Below the pieces are notes generated by a model that was given only the letters and a program-made list of their open reading frames with translations, searched no databases and was not told the origin of the DNA. 48,144 bases of DNA, from contig JAFUKO010000010.1 in assembly GCA_017473555.1 (NCBI GenBank), positions 1 through 48,144 on the forward strand, in the 5' to 3' direction. Positions 1 through 7,827 of the stretch are shown one piece after another (position 1 is the stretch's first letter; each line of letters starts with the position of its first letter). The translations under genes were made by a program, and so were the position numbers. This DNA comes from Ruminococcus sp. (GTDB lineage Bacteria > Bacillota > Clostridia > Oscillospirales > Acutalibacteraceae).

Positions 1-1034
1 ATATCAGCTAAAGCACCGTTTTCAGAGAGCATAGTAAGTACCTGCTTTGAACCTGGAGCAATAGAAAGTGATACATCAGGGTGAACAGTCTTGCCCTTTA
101 AGATATGAGCAACTGTCATTAAGTCAGCGTAGCTTGAGTTTGTACAAGAGCCGATACATACCTGGTCAATCTTCTGACCTGAGAGTGATGCAATAGATTT
201 GATGTTATCAGGGGAGTGAGGGCAAGCAGCGAGAGGCTCGAGCTCACATAAGTCGATAACGATGTGCTCGTCATATACTGCATCCTCGTCAGCCTTGAGC
301 TCAATGTAATCTTCTTCACGACCCTGAGCATTTAAGAACTCACTTGTTGTTTCATCACTTGGGACGATAGAAGTTGTAGCACCAAGCTCAGCACCCATGT
401 TTGTGATAGTAGCACGCTGTGGAACAGAGAGAGTCTTAACACCCTCACCAGCGTATTCGATGATTTTACCGACGCCACCCTTAACGCTCATAATCTCGAG
501 AACCTTAAGAATGATGTCTTTAGCAGAAACCCAAGGCTTTAATTCGCCTTTGAGTTCAACCTTAACGATATTTGGCATTGTGATGTAGTAAGCACCGCCA
601 CCCATAGCAACAGCAACATCAAGACCGCCAGCACCGATAGCGAGCATACCGATACCGCCACCTGTTGGAGTGTGGCTGTCAGAACCGATGAGTGTTTTAC
701 CAGGGCGTGAAAATCTCTCTAAGTGAACCTGATGGCAGATACCGTTACCAGGGCGAGAGAAATAAATACCATGCTTTTTACAAACTGTCTGAATGAATCT
801 GTGGTCATCAGCGTTTTCAAAACCTGTCTGTAAAGTGTTGTGGTCGATATATGCTACACTTCTCTCAGTCTTAACTCTAGGTACACCCATTGCCTCGAAT
901 TCGAGGTAAGCCATAGTACCTGTAGCGTCCTGAGTGAGTGTCTGGTCAATCTTCAGACCGATGTCAGTACCTTTAACCATTTCACCACTGACTATATGTT
1001 CTTTAATAATTTTTTCAGCAATAGAATATCCCAT
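1..1034 (-). CDS. acn: Aconitate hydratase (aconitase), 3' end beyond the window
   Basis: Partial gene: the first 344 residues are present and the C-terminal part lies beyond base 1. Aconitase interconverts citrate and isocitrate through a [4Fe-4S] cluster; in fermenting clostridia this usually serves 2-oxoglutarate and glutamate supply. Visible motifs are SDSHTPTGGGIGMLAIGAGG near residue 110 (the aconitase substrate loop, not the LeuC form SHTSTHGAFG) and CIGSCTNSS near residue 305 with cluster Cys. The N-terminus MGYSIAEKIIKEH fits the short clostridial aconitase type of about 640 residues. The start is fixed by GGAGG seven bases upstream of the ATG at 1034. It is divergent from typA and has its own promoter. 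Family assignment is firm; the symbol is generic. Confidence 0.92.
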   Translation of the reverse strand, partial: MGYSIAEKIIKEHIVSGEMVKGTDIGLKIDQTLTQDATGTMAYLEFEAMGVPRVKTERSVAYIDHNTLQTGFENADDHRFIQTVCKKHGIYFSRPGNGICHQVHLERFSRPGKTLIGSDSHTPTGGGIGMLAIGAGGLDVAVAMGGGAYYITMPNIVKVELKGELKPWVSAKDIILKVLEIMSVKGGVGKIIEYAGEGVKTLSVPQRATITNMGAELGATTSIVPSDETTSEFLNAQGREEDYIELKADEDAVYDEHIVIDLCELEPLAACPHSPDNIKSIASLSGQKIDQVCIGSCTNSSYADLMTVAHILKGKTVHPDVSLSIAPGSKQVLTMLSENGALAD

Positions 1035-1083
1035 AATAAACCTCCATTTTAGCGATATAGAATTTTTGAAAAACATTTATACT

Positions 1084-1112
1084 ATTATATCAAAATTTGT
1101 TTATAAAGTAAA
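1084..1112 (-). promoter_or_regulatory. Sigma-A promoter of the aconitase gene
   Basis: On the minus strand TTTACT, 17 bases, then TATAAT. The -10 ends about 50 bases upstream of the start codon. Good spacing and a perfect -10. Confidence 0.7.
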
Positions 1113-1179
1113 GCAAATAATGTATGAACAGACATACTCTTTTTCGGTTAATTTTTACATAGTAATTGCACCAAAAACG

Positions 1180-1188
1180 TGCTATAAT
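1180..1188 (+). promoter_or_regulatory. Extended -10 promoter of typA
   Basis: TGCTATAAT is an extended -10 (TGN plus a perfect TATAAT). No good -35 lies at the usual distance, as is common for extended -10 promoters. It sits 37 bases before the typA start, and a TTG start at 1195 would be almost on top of it. Confidence 0.5.
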
Positions 1189-1224
1189 TTTTAATTGTCG
1201 AAAATCTTACATCAGGTGATAAAT

Positions 1225-3045
1225 ATGAGTAAAAGAGAAGATATAAGAAATATAGCAATTATAGCTCACGTTGACCACGGCAAGACTACTTTGGTTGACC
1301 AGCTTTTAAGACAGAGCGGTATATTCAGAGCAAACGAGTCTGTTGCTGAGCGTGTTATGGACTCCAACGATTTAGAGCGTGAGCGTGGTATCACAATTTT
1401 ATCAAAGAACACAGCAGTTATGTACAACGATGTAAAAATCAACATCGTAGATACCCCTGGACATGCTGACTTTGGCGGTGAAGTTGAGCGTATCCTCACT
1501 ATGGTAGACGGAGTACTGCTTTTAGTTGATGCGTTTGAGGGTTGTATGCCTCAGACACGTTTTGTGTTAAAAAAAGCTCTGGGCTTACACAAAAAGCCTT
1601 TAGTAGTAGTTAACAAAATCGACCGTCCGGGTGCACGTCCTGAAGAAGTTATTGATGAGGTGCTTGACCTCTTTATCGAGCTCGGTGCTGATGATGACCA
1701 GCTCGAATTCCCTGTAGTTTACGCATCAGGTAGAGATGGTATCGCATCTTTAGACCCATATGAAATGGGCACAGATATGAAGCCTCTGTCTGAAAAAATA
1801 GTAGAAGAGATTCCTGCTCCGGAGGGTGACCTCGACGGTAATTTACAGATTCTTATCTCTAACATAGATTACGATGAGTATGTCGGCAGAATCGGTGTAG
1901 GTCGAGTAGAGCGAGGCTCTGTCAAAGTTAACCAGCAGGCTGTTCTTTGCAGACGTGACGGTAGCAACCAGAAGGTTAAAATCTCCAAGCTCTACCAGTT
2001 TGAGGGCTTAAGAAGAGTTGAAACAGAAACAGCAAAAATGGGTGATTTAGTCTGTGTCAGCGGTATCACTGACCTCAATATCGGTGAAACTATCTGCTCA
2101 GTTGACGACGTTAACCCGCTTCCATTTGTAAAAATCGATGAGCCTACTGTTTCAATGAACTTTATCGTTAACAACAGCCCGTTTGCAGGCAGAGAGGGTA
2201 AGTACGTTACTTCACGTAATCTTCGTGATCGTCTTTTCAAAGAGGTTGAAACAAACGTTGCGATGCGTGTTGAAGAAACCGACTCAGCAGATACCTTCAA
2301 AGTATCGGGCAGAGGCGAATTACATCTGTCTATCCTCATCGAAACAATGAGACGTGAGGGTTACGAGTTCCAGATTTCACGTCCACAGGTTATCACAAAG
2401 CACATCGATGGTGTTTTGTGTGAGCCTATCGAATATCTTATGATTGAAGTTCCAGATACTTATGTAGGTCCTGTTATGGAGAAACTCGGTTCACGTAAGG
2501 CTGAGCTCATCAATATGGGTACCCGTGAGAGCGGTATCACTCACATCGAGTTCAGAATTCCGTCACGTGGCTTAATGGGTTATCGTCCTGAGTTTTTAAC
2601 AGATACAAACGGTAATGGTATCATGAACCACGTTTTTGATTCATACGAGCCATTCAAGGGCGAAATTGTTACCCGTCATCAGGGTTCACTCATCGCATTT
2701 GAAACAGGCGAAACAGTAACATATGGCCTTTATGCAGCACAGGAGCGTGGTAGACTTTTCGTTCCTGCAGGTGTACCTGTATACGAGGGTATGATTGTCG
2801 GTGCTTGTCCAAAGAATGAGGATATCACCGTTAACGTGTGCAAGAAAAAGCACATCACAAACACCCGTGCGTCAGGTTCCGACGATGCTTTAAAGCTCAC
2901 ACCACCATCAGTTTTATCACTTGAGCAGTGTATCGAGTTTATCGCTGATGATGAGCTTGTCGAGGTTACTCCTGAGAACATCCGTATGCGTAAGCAGATT
3001 TTATCAAAAGAACTCCGTATGAAAAAACAGTTCAAAAAGAACTGA
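1225..3045 (+). CDS. typA: Ribosome-associated GTPase TypA/BipA
   Basis: Translational GTPase of the EF-G-like family, which binds the 70S ribosome and assists late 50S assembly and stress adaptation. 606 residues, the usual length. Motifs: AHVDHGKTT (G1) near residue 13, RGITI (G2), [14 protein letters not shown] (G3), [10 protein letters not shown] (G4), then domains II, III and V and the BipA-specific C-terminus with the conserved stretch [15 protein letters not shown] chose ATG 1225 because it follows an AGGTGAT ribosome binding site. The in-frame TTG at 1195 has no ribosome binding site and lies next to the -10. Monocistronic, with a short palindromic repeat downstream. Certain assignment. 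Confidence 0.97.
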   Translation: MSKREDIRNIAIIAHVDHGKTTLVDQLLRQSGIFRANESVAERVMDSNDLERERGITILSKNTAVMYNDVKINIVDTPGHADFGGEVERILTMVDGVLLLVDAFEGCMPQTRFVLKKALGLHKKPLVVVNKIDRPGARPEEVIDEVLDLFIELGADDDQLEFPVVYASGRDGIASLDPYEMGTDMKPLSEKIVEEIPAPEGDLDGNLQILISNIDYDEYVGRIGVGRVERGSVKVNQQAVLCRRDGSNQKVKISKLYQFEGLRRVETETAKMGDLVCVSGITDLNIGETICSVDDVNPLPFVKIDEPTVSMNFIVNNSPFAGREGKYVTSRNLRDRLFKEVETNVAMRVEETDSADTFKVSGRGELHLSILIETMRREGYEFQISRPQVITKHIDGVLCEPIEYLMIEVPDTYVGPVMEKLGSRKAELINMGTRESGITHIEFRIPSRGLMGYRPEFLTDTNGNGIMNHVFDSYEPFKGEIVTRHQGSLIAFETGETVTYGLYAAQERGRLFVPAGVPVYEGMIVGACPKNEDITVNVCKKKHITNTRASGSDDALKLTPPSVLSLEQCIEFIADDELVEVTPENIRMRKQILSKELRMKKQFKKN

Positions 3046-3057
3046 TTTTACAATTTT

Positions 3058-3112
3058 GGCTCCCTTGTGTAAAGGAAGCTGGCCTTTGCGAAAGCAAAAG
3101 ACTGAGGGATTG
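3058..3112. repeat. Short interspersed palindromic repeat
   Basis: Two small hairpins in a row: CTCCCTT/AAAGGAAG around GTGT, and CCTTTGC/GCAAAAG around GAAA, followed by ACTGAGGGATTG. The pattern (GGCTCCCTT...AAAGGAAGCTG...ACTGAGGGATTG) resembles a repeat I know to be scattered between genes in Ruminococcaceae and related Clostridia. There is no U-tract directly after it, so it is not a classic terminator. Confidence 0.55.
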
Positions 3113-3146
3113 TTATTATAAAATATTTCTCAATAGGAATTATACT

Positions 3147-4058
3147 ATGAATTTTGTTATCTTAGACCTGGAGTGGAACGGTGCCTATAGCAAGAAAGCT
3201 AAAAAATTCGTTAACGAGATTATCGAATTCGGTGCTGTAAAAATTGACGAACAATTTAATACTATCGACACGTTTTCAATGCTCGTCACTCCGCAGATAG
3301 GCAAGAAGCTTAATTCACGAGTGTCTGAGCTTACGCACATTACTACAAAGGAACTTTTCGATTCAAACAACACGTTTACCCACGTACTGTCAAAATTCAA
3401 AAAGTTCCTCTCTGACAGCATACTACTGACATGGGGTACGTCTGATATCCTGACGCTTATCGAAAATTGCAAGTATTATCTTGGGGATAGCATACTACCG
3501 TTTATGACAACCTACTGTAATTTGCAGGCATATTGTGAGCATAAACTTAATCATACCGATAAGTCACGACAGATGGGACTTTCCACCTGTGCTGAACAAC
3601 TGTCTATTTCAACAAAGGGCCTTGAACTCCACCGTGCCTGCGATGATGCAAAGCTTAGTCTTAAGTGTTTTAAAAAGCTTTACGATGACCGTGACATCCG
3701 TGAGTTTATCGAAATTGCCAACGATGAGTTTTATCGCAAGATTACCTTTAAAAACAGCGTGATTTACGACCTTCGCAATCCTTTGATTGACAAAAAGGAG
3801 TTTTACATCTGTTGCGATAAATGCGGTAGAAAAGCCAGAAAAAAGTCCAAGTGGATTTGCAAGAATCGTTCGTTCAGAGCACAATTTCGATGTGCAAAAT
3901 GTAAGCGTGATTTCGAGGGCAGAATCACCTTCCGATTAAAGTACGAGGGTGTAACTGTTGACAGACGAGTTGTCGAAAAGCCTGAAACCGAAAACGCCGA
4001 AAAACCTAAAAATATCTTAAGTAAACTGATTAAGCAAAATTCCAACACAGAAAAATAA
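3147..4058 (+). CDS. DEDDh-family 3'-5' exonuclease with C-terminal zinc ribbon
   Basis: 303 residues. The N-terminal part (about 1-185) is an RNase-T/DnaQ-like exonuclease: DLEW at residues 7-10 gives the first two acidic metal ligands, TWGTSD supplies the middle Asp, and HRACDDAK gives the catalytic His and last Asp. Homologues include the KapD-type sporulation-inhibitor exonucleases and stand-alone DnaQ proteins. The C-terminal part (about 220-265) has CCDKCGR and FRCAKCKRDF, a four-Cys zinc ribbon probably for nucleic-acid binding. ATG 3147 follows AGGAAT. Monocistronic, with a terminator directly after it. Whether it acts on RNA or DNA cannot be told from sequence. Confidence 0.85.
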   Translation: MNFVILDLEWNGAYSKKAKKFVNEIIEFGAVKIDEQFNTIDTFSMLVTPQIGKKLNSRVSELTHITTKELFDSNNTFTHVLSKFKKFLSDSILLTWGTSDILTLIENCKYYLGDSILPFMTTYCNLQAYCEHKLNHTDKSRQMGLSTCAEQLSISTKGLELHRACDDAKLSLKCFKKLYDDRDIREFIEIANDEFYRKITFKNSVIYDLRNPLIDKKEFYICCDKCGRKARKKSKWICKNRSFRAQFRCAKCKRDFEGRITFRLKYEGVTVDRRVVEKPETENAEKPKNILSKLIKQNSNTEK

Positions 4059-4071
4059 TATACTTTTTTGT

Positions 4072-4104
4072 AGAACGTACAGTATCCGCTGTGCGTTCTT
4101 TTTT
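4072..4104 (+). terminator. Rho-independent terminator of the exonuclease gene
   Basis: Imperfect stem AGAACG-TACAG / CTGTG-CGTTCT followed by a run of seven T. Confidence 0.75.
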
Positions 4105-4257
4105 GTATAGAGTAAAAGATTATATCTTTTTTAAACAGCATCTAACTAAAAATTCTTGCTTTCTAAAAATTGTGACATCGCTGATTTTATCACACATTGT
4201 CGTTATATATCAAACGCTGAAAGAAATAGTATGTAATCTATGAACTGTTTGTAAAAT

Positions 4258-4271
4258 CGAACAAATATTCG
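4258..4271. promoter_or_regulatory. LexA-box-like palindrome (candidate operator)
   Basis: CGAACAAATATTCG differs at one base from the Gram-positive SOS box CGAAC-N4-GTTCG and is palindromic over TCGAA/TTCGA. It ends 9 bases before the -35 of the promoter at 4280. By simple base counting about one such one-mismatch site is expected by chance in a window this long, so position is the main argument. Confidence 0.3.
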
Positions 4272-4279
4272 AAAAACTA

Positions 4280-4308
4280 TTGAAATAGGTAGAAATATCT
4301 GCTAAACT
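4280..4308 (+). promoter_or_regulatory. Promoter of the sigma-like cassette
   Basis: TTGAAA, 17 bases, TAAACT. The roughly 320-base gap 4059-4381 otherwise holds the exonuclease terminator, the LexA-like palindrome and two AAGCCCC copies 20 bases apart (4321 and 4341) in the probable leader. No gene is seen in that gap. Confidence 0.5.
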
Positions 4309-4381
4309 TAAATCGAAGTCAAGCCCCAGCTTCAACGAATAAGCCCCGAAAAATTCTTTAATGCAGGAAAGGACGAAAACT

Positions 4382-4597
4382 ATGGATTACATAAAATGGT
4401 CACAAGAATATATCGAACAGGCTCAGAAGCTTTTAGCTGTGATTGAAAAGAAAAAGCGATTGCTAAAAACTGCAAACGCTGACGAAAAACATACGATTAA
4501 TGCGGACATTATCCGCTTGCGTAACATTTATTACGAGTGTATGCTTACGGCTAAACACCTGAGCGAGCGTGCAGGGGTGATGCTTGGTGCAGCATAG
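4382..4597 (+). CDS. Small charged helical protein of unknown function
   Basis: 71 residues, predicted mostly alpha-helical: charged N-terminal helix (MDYIKWSQEYIEQAQKLLA), a Lys-rich turn (EKKKRLLK), then a second long helix. No recognised domain. I chose ATG 4382 because AAAGGA sits 8 bases upstream; the in-frame ATG at 4361 has no ribosome binding site. Its end overlaps the next gene by 14 bases, so the two are almost certainly co-translated. The partner is a sigma-region-4-like protein, so a role as accessory or antagonist to it is possible, but that is inference only. It could be a remnant of a mobile element. Confidence 0.65.
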   Translation: MDYIKWSQEYIEQAQKLLAVIEKKKRLLKTANADEKHTINADIIRLRNIYYECMLTAKHLSERAGVMLGAA

Positions 4598-4877
4598 TCT
4601 TTTTGGCATTACCGAGAAAAACGCTCACCGAATTGCGTACGAGGTTTACAGCTCTTGTGGTACTAACGAGAATAGGTTAAGTCAGATGAAGCACGTTTTG
4701 TACATTGCTTTAAACAGCGAGCTTACTTCACGCCAGCGTGAGTGTCTCGAGCTTTATTACTACAAGAATATGAAAATGTGTGAGATAGCGTCTTTTCTGT
4801 CTGTGGCTCCATCGACTGTCACACGACATATCAAAGCGGCTGAGCGTAAACTCAAAAATCTGGCAAAATATTGCTAA
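4584..4877 (+). CDS. Sigma-70 region 4-like helix-turn-helix protein
   Basis: 97 residues. The C-terminal half, LTSRQRECLELYYYKNMKM then CEIASFLSVAPSTVTRHIKAAERKL, is a sigma-70 region 4 / LuxR-like helix-turn-helix. No region 2 is present, so it is not a complete sigma factor. Similar short proteins occur in phages and integrative elements of Firmicutes as late-gene or transfer regulators. Start TTG 4584 (or GTG 4587) follows AGGGG inside the end of the preceding gene; both are non-ATG starts and the choice is uncertain. A strong bidirectional terminator follows. Confidence 0.75.
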   Translation: MVQHSLFGITEKNAHRIAYEVYSSCGTNENRLSQMKHVLYIALNSELTSRQRECLELYYYKNMKMCEIASFLSVAPSTVTRHIKAAERKLKNLAKYC

Positions 4878-4882
4878 GTAAA

Positions 4883-4913
4883 AAAGACCTGCTAAGTGTA
4901 GCAGGTCTTTTGA
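4883..4913. terminator. Bidirectional terminator
   Basis: Perfect 12-bp stem AAAGACCTGCTA / TAGCAGGTCTTT with a 4-base loop and T-runs on both strands, between converging genes. Confidence 0.9.
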
Positions 4914-4935
4914 CTTATCATATATTATTTCAGAG

Positions 4936-5145
4936 TTACAGAGCAAAATCCTCAGGTTTGTATTTTGGCAGAGTGTTAATACTCTTTGGTACACGCATAA
5001 AAGGATTGTATTCATACTTTCTGCATTTGCCGTTTTTTAGCACCTTGTTTATAGTGCAGAACTGAGCGCCGTTATTTATCTTTGAGTGAGCACAGTATTC
5101 ACAGCTCACAGGAATGTTGTTACCGAATAACTTAACCTTTTTCAT
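4936..5145 (-). CDS. Small Cys-rich conserved protein, probably zinc-binding
   Basis: 69 residues, MKKVKLFGNNIPVSCEYCAH at the start, then C..NGKCRKYEYNPFMRVPK and a C-terminus PKYKPEDFAL. The four Cys (CEYC, then C and C about 12 and 23 residues on) suggest a bound metal. The layout matches a short conserved family I have seen in Clostridia (Cys pairs, then RKF.YDP..RVPK, ending EDF.L), with no assigned function. The start is supported by GGAGGAATT directly before the ATG. A TATACT -10-like box lies at 5174-5179 on its strand, adjacent to the first repeat of the array at 5183. Confidence 0.8.
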   Translation of the reverse strand: MKKVKLFGNNIPVSCEYCAHSKINNGAQFCTINKVLKNGKCRKYEYNPFMRVPKSINTLPKYKPEDFAL

Positions 5146-5182
5146 AATTCCTCCGATAAACTATATTACTAAGTGTAGTATA

Positions 5183-5517
5183 TCACAAACCTAAAAATAA
5201 AAAATACATAAAAATTTCTTTGTGACTCAATGATATCTCAGACACAAAAAGGCTCCATAGCAAAGCTATTGCTTATGTTGTGAGGTTACACAATCACAAA
5301 CCTATAAAAATTTTTTTACAGAAAAAACTGTTTGTGATTCAATGTTCTCTCAGACATCAAAAGGCTTGTGTTAACAAGGCTTTTGCTTATGTCGTGAGGT
5401 TACTCAATCACAAACCTATAAAAAATTCTTTACAGAAAAAACTGTTTGTGATTCAATGTTCTCTCAGACATCAAAAGGCTTGTGTTAACAAGGCTTTTGC
5501 TTATGTCGTGAGGTTAT
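5183..5517. repeat. Tandem array of three about 114-bp hairpin-forming repeats
   Basis: Units begin with TCACAAACCTA at 5183, 5294 and 5408 (spacings 111 and 114). Units 2 and 3 differ at only about two positions until the last few bases; unit 1 is clearly diverged. Each unit has an inverted repeat (AATCACAAAC / GTTTGTGATT at 5292-5301 / 5330-5339 in unit 2; less complete in unit 1), then a larger hairpin with outer arms CTCAGACAT / ATGTCGTGAG and inner arms AAAAGGCTTG / CAAGGCTTTT. In unit 1 the inner part is a different sequence but still pairs (ATAGC / GCTAT). The array lies between a small minus-strand gene and the pgeF promoter. No spacers, so not CRISPR. Confidence 0.9.
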
Positions 5518-5538
5518 TATAGCACGATTATTTGTTAC

Positions 5539-5567
5539 TTGCAAGCATAAGATATGTGTAGTATAAT
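5539..5567 (+). promoter_or_regulatory. Promoter of pgeF
   Basis: TTGCAA, 17 bases, TATAAT, directly after the repeat array. It shows that an upstream in-frame ATG at 5554 cannot be the start. Confidence 0.75.
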
Positions 5568-5589
5568 CTCTACATTCCGAGGTGATATT

Positions 5590-6414
5590 ATGAAAATTGA
5601 TTCTAAAACAATGACATTGAACGAAAACGCAGGTGTGCATTACCTGACATATAATAAACTCTCTGATATTGACTTTATCAACCACGCTTTTTCTACACGT
5701 TTGGGCGGAGTGTCAGAGGGGATTTTTGAGAGCATGAACCTCTCGTTTGAGCACGACGATTTCGACAAGGTAACTGAGAACTACAAGCGTATGTGTAAAG
5801 CCTGCGGTTTTGATTTTGAAACCTTGGTGGCATCTTCTCAGGACCATCATACCTTTGTACGTGTGTGCACAAAAGATAATTGCGGTGTCGGTATTTATAA
5901 GAAAAAGGACATCCAGAGTGTCGACGCTTTAGTAACAAACGAAAAGGGCGTAACGCTCGTTACTTACTATGCAGATTGTACACCGCTTTTCTTTGTTGAT
6001 ACAAAGAAAAAGGCGATAGGTTTAGCCCACGCAGGCTGGCGTGGAACAGTTGGCAAAATAGGTGCAAAAGTAGTTGATACTATGGTGAGAAACTACGGCA
6101 CTGACCCTGCAGATTTAGTTTGTGCAATCGGACCTGCTATTTCAAAATGTTGTTACGAGGTTGATAAAGCCTGTGCCGATAATTTCTACGCACTACAGCT
6201 TGATGACAGCAAGTTTGTGTTCAAGAAGGAAGACGGCAAGTTTATGATTGACCTGCTTGAATGTAACAAGCAGATTTTAATGAGTGCCGGTGTAAAAGAA
6301 GAGAACATCACTATCTCTGACCTGTGCACTAAATGTAACAGCGATTTACTCTGGAGCCACCGAGCAACCGGCGGTAAACGTGGCACAATGTCAGCATTTA
6401 TGACTTTAAAATAA
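5590..6414 (+). CDS. pgeF: Peptidoglycan editing factor PgeF (YfiH, laccase-domain family)
   Basis: 274 residues. This copper/zinc-binding family removes wrongly inserted amino acids from UDP-MurNAc precursors (PgeF) and has also been described as a purine nucleoside phosphorylase/adenosine deaminase. Metal-site motifs: SSQDHHTF (first His), TYYADCTPLFF (Cys) and AHAGWRGT (second His). The C-terminal CTKCNSDLLWSHRATGGKRG is the usual family ending. ATG 5590 follows GAGGTGAT. Monocistronic, with its own promoter and a terminator. Which of the two reported activities dominates cannot be read from sequence. Confidence 0.93.
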   Translation: MKIDSKTMTLNENAGVHYLTYNKLSDIDFINHAFSTRLGGVSEGIFESMNLSFEHDDFDKVTENYKRMCKACGFDFETLVASSQDHHTFVRVCTKDNCGVGIYKKKDIQSVDALVTNEKGVTLVTYYADCTPLFFVDTKKKAIGLAHAGWRGTVGKIGAKVVDTMVRNYGTDPADLVCAIGPAISKCCYEVDKACADNFYALQLDDSKFVFKKEDGKFMIDLLECNKQILMSAGVKEENITISDLCTKCNSDLLWSHRATGGKRGTMSAFMTLK

Positions 6415-6423
6415 TCAAAAATT

Positions 6424-6458
6424 AAGCACTGCTGTAAAGTTTTTCAGCAGTGCTTTTA
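6424..6458. terminator. Bidirectional terminator
   Basis: Perfect 11-bp stem AAGCACTGCTG / CAGCAGTGCTT, 10-base loop, T-rich on both sides; serves pgeF and the converging tlpA-like gene. Confidence 0.88.
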
Positions 6459-6486
6459 GTTTAATGTAATTGTAATATTGATTGTT

Positions 6487-7050
6487 TTATTTCAATAAAT
6501 CAATGCCTTCTTGCAACTGCTCGCCGTTTAACGCGCCAACAGCATAGGTTACAAGGTCGCCGTTTTCGTCAATGAATATTGTCATCGGCAAGGATGAAGC
6601 ACTGTACTTGGTAGCGGCATCACCGTAAATATCATAGTAAACAGGGAAGGTATAGCCCTCTTCTTTGAGAAAAGCTTTAGCGTCACTTTTTGTGTCACCT
6701 GTGGTCATATTTACCATCATAAACTGAATGTCATCGTTACTCTTGTACGCTTCTTCAAAATGTGGCATTTCCTGTTTGCATGGTGAACACCAGCTCGCCC
6801 ATAGATGAAGCACAATCGGTTTGCCAAAGTAGCTAGAAAGTGTCACGTCGTTGCCGTCTTTGTCTTCTACAACGAAGTCAGGAGCAGAGTAGTCAACGTC
6901 GTCATTTTTATTGCTGCTCTGTGAGCTATTGGTATCTGCTAGAGTGGAGGGAGCGTATTCGTCTTTCAAAGCATTGTAAGTGATGAGTGCTCCTATAAAA
7001 ATCGCCACTGCAATTACTATTGCTATATATAACTTTGTCTTATTCTTCAT
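6487..7050 (-). CDS. Membrane-anchored TlpA/ResA-like thiol-disulfide oxidoreductase
   Basis: 187 residues. One N-terminal transmembrane anchor (about 6-28, LYIAIVIAVAIFIGALI), a Ser/Asn/Asp-rich linker, then an extracellular thioredoxin fold (about 55-187) with the active site WASWCSPCKQ and the cis-Pro in SSLPMTIFID. It would reduce or isomerise disulfides on exported proteins. Start: ATG 7050 preceded by GAGGTG; the in-frame GTG at 7062 would consume that ribosome binding site. It lies 8 bases downstream of ccdA, whose product would pass electrons across the membrane to it. No cytochrome c genes are nearby, so a general extracytoplasmic redox role is more likely than cytochrome maturation. 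Confidence 0.9.
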   Translation of the reverse strand: MKNKTKLYIAIVIAVAIFIGALITYNALKDEYAPSTLADTNSSQSSNKNDDVDYSAPDFVVEDKDGNDVTLSSYFGKPIVLHLWASWCSPCKQEMPHFEEAYKSNDDIQFMMVNMTTGDTKSDAKAFLKEEGYTFPVYYDIYGDAATKYSASSLPMTIFIDENGDLVTYAVGALNGEQLQEGIDLLK

Positions 7051-7058
7051 ATTACACC

Positions 7059-7721
7059 TCACGCTAAAAGTCCAACAAATTTAGTGAGCAGACCGCTCAT
7101 CATAAGCACACCAACCAGTATCAGTATGCATCCGCACATAATGTTGATTACTTTGTAGTTTTTCTTTATAAAGTCAAAAGTAGTTTTCAGTTTGTCGATA
7201 AGTACCGCACTTGCGATAAACGGAATGCCTAAGCCAAGAGAGTAGGTAAGTAGCATCAGAATACCTTGTAGCACCTTGCCTTGCTGAGAAGCCATCATAA
7301 GTGCCGAGCCTAAAAAAGCTCCAACACACGGCGTCCATCCAACAGAGAATACAACACCGAACACAAATGAACTGAAAAATCCCAGATTATCGGTTTTTGC
7401 GTTGCCGCTCATACCTTTAAAGATATCTAGCTTGAATATACCCAGAAAATTCAAGCCGAAGAATATAACAATAAGACCTGTGATAATGTTGACGGCTACC
7501 TGATATCTACTCAGAAAACTCCCCACAGTGCCTGCTAACGCACCCATTATCACAAATACTGTGGTGAAACCCAGCACAAAGCCGAATGCGTTTTTCAGCG
7601 TCTTTTTAGTATTACGCTCAGTACCACCCGCAAAGTACGAAATATATACAGGCAGCATCGGCAGTAAACACGGCGAAATGAATGTGATGATGCCCTCTAA
7701 AAATGCGATAAAATATTGCAT
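7059..7721 (-). CDS. ccdA: CcdA-type transmembrane thiol-disulfide transporter
   Basis: 220 residues with six predicted membrane helices, the short DsbD-beta/CcdA form. The paired redox Cys are in FISPCLLPMLP (helix 1) and GWTPCVGAFLG (helix 4). It would carry reducing equivalents from cytoplasmic thioredoxin to the TlpA-like protein encoded 8 bases downstream. AAGGAG precedes the ATG. First gene of a two-gene operon with a TTGACA/TATAGT promoter. Confidence 0.93.
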   Translation of the reverse strand: MQYFIAFLEGIITFISPCLLPMLPVYISYFAGGTERNTKKTLKNAFGFVLGFTTVFVIMGALAGTVGSFLSRYQVAVNIITGLIVIFFGLNFLGIFKLDIFKGMSGNAKTDNLGFFSSFVFGVVFSVGWTPCVGAFLGSALMMASQQGKVLQGILMLLTYSLGLGIPFIASAVLIDKLKTTFDFIKKNYKVINIMCGCILILVGVLMMSGLLTKFVGLLA

Positions 7722-7746
7722 ATAAAGCTCCTTCTATTTTTTTCTA

Positions 7747-7776
7747 ACTATACATTCAAAATACACAGCTTGTCAA
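7747..7776 (-). promoter_or_regulatory. Promoter of ccdA-tlpA
   Basis: On the minus strand TTGACA, 18 bases, TATAGT. Its -35 overlaps the -35 of the divergent promoter at 7770. Confidence 0.75.
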
Positions 7777-7798
7777 GTTAATACTATTTGCTTATAAT
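7770..7798 (+). promoter_or_regulatory. Promoter of the MBL-fold gene
   Basis: TTGTCA, 17 bases, TATAAT. It shares the CTTGTCAAG core with the ccdA promoter. Confidence 0.7.
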
Positions 7799-7827
7799 AT
7801 AAAAATAAACATTAGGGAAGTGCAAAA

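Noticed and set aside
840..1194. Plus-strand open frames opposite the aconitase gene
   Set aside because: Shadow frames of the minus-strand gene and its promoter; no ribosome binding sites.
1195..1224. Longer TypA starting at TTG 1195
   Set aside because: No ribosome binding site, next to the -10 box, and adds residues absent from the family; ATG 1225 has AGGTGAT.
4059..4381. Riboswitch in the leader of the sigma-like cassette
   Set aside because: Only two AAGCCCC repeats and a weak GCTT/AAGC pairing; no known aptamer core recognised.
5183..5517. CRISPR array
   Set aside because: Units are about 114 bases, directly abutting, with no variable spacers and no cas genes in the window.
5280..5522. 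Open frame of 80 codons with a 38-residue repeat
   Set aside because: The repeat unit is 114 bases, a multiple of three, so one frame stays open through the array by chance. No ribosome binding site, and the sequence is explained by hairpins.
5554..5589. Upstream start for pgeF at ATG 5554
   Set aside because: This ATG lies in the spacer of the TTGCAA/TATAAT promoter, so it would not be transcribed.
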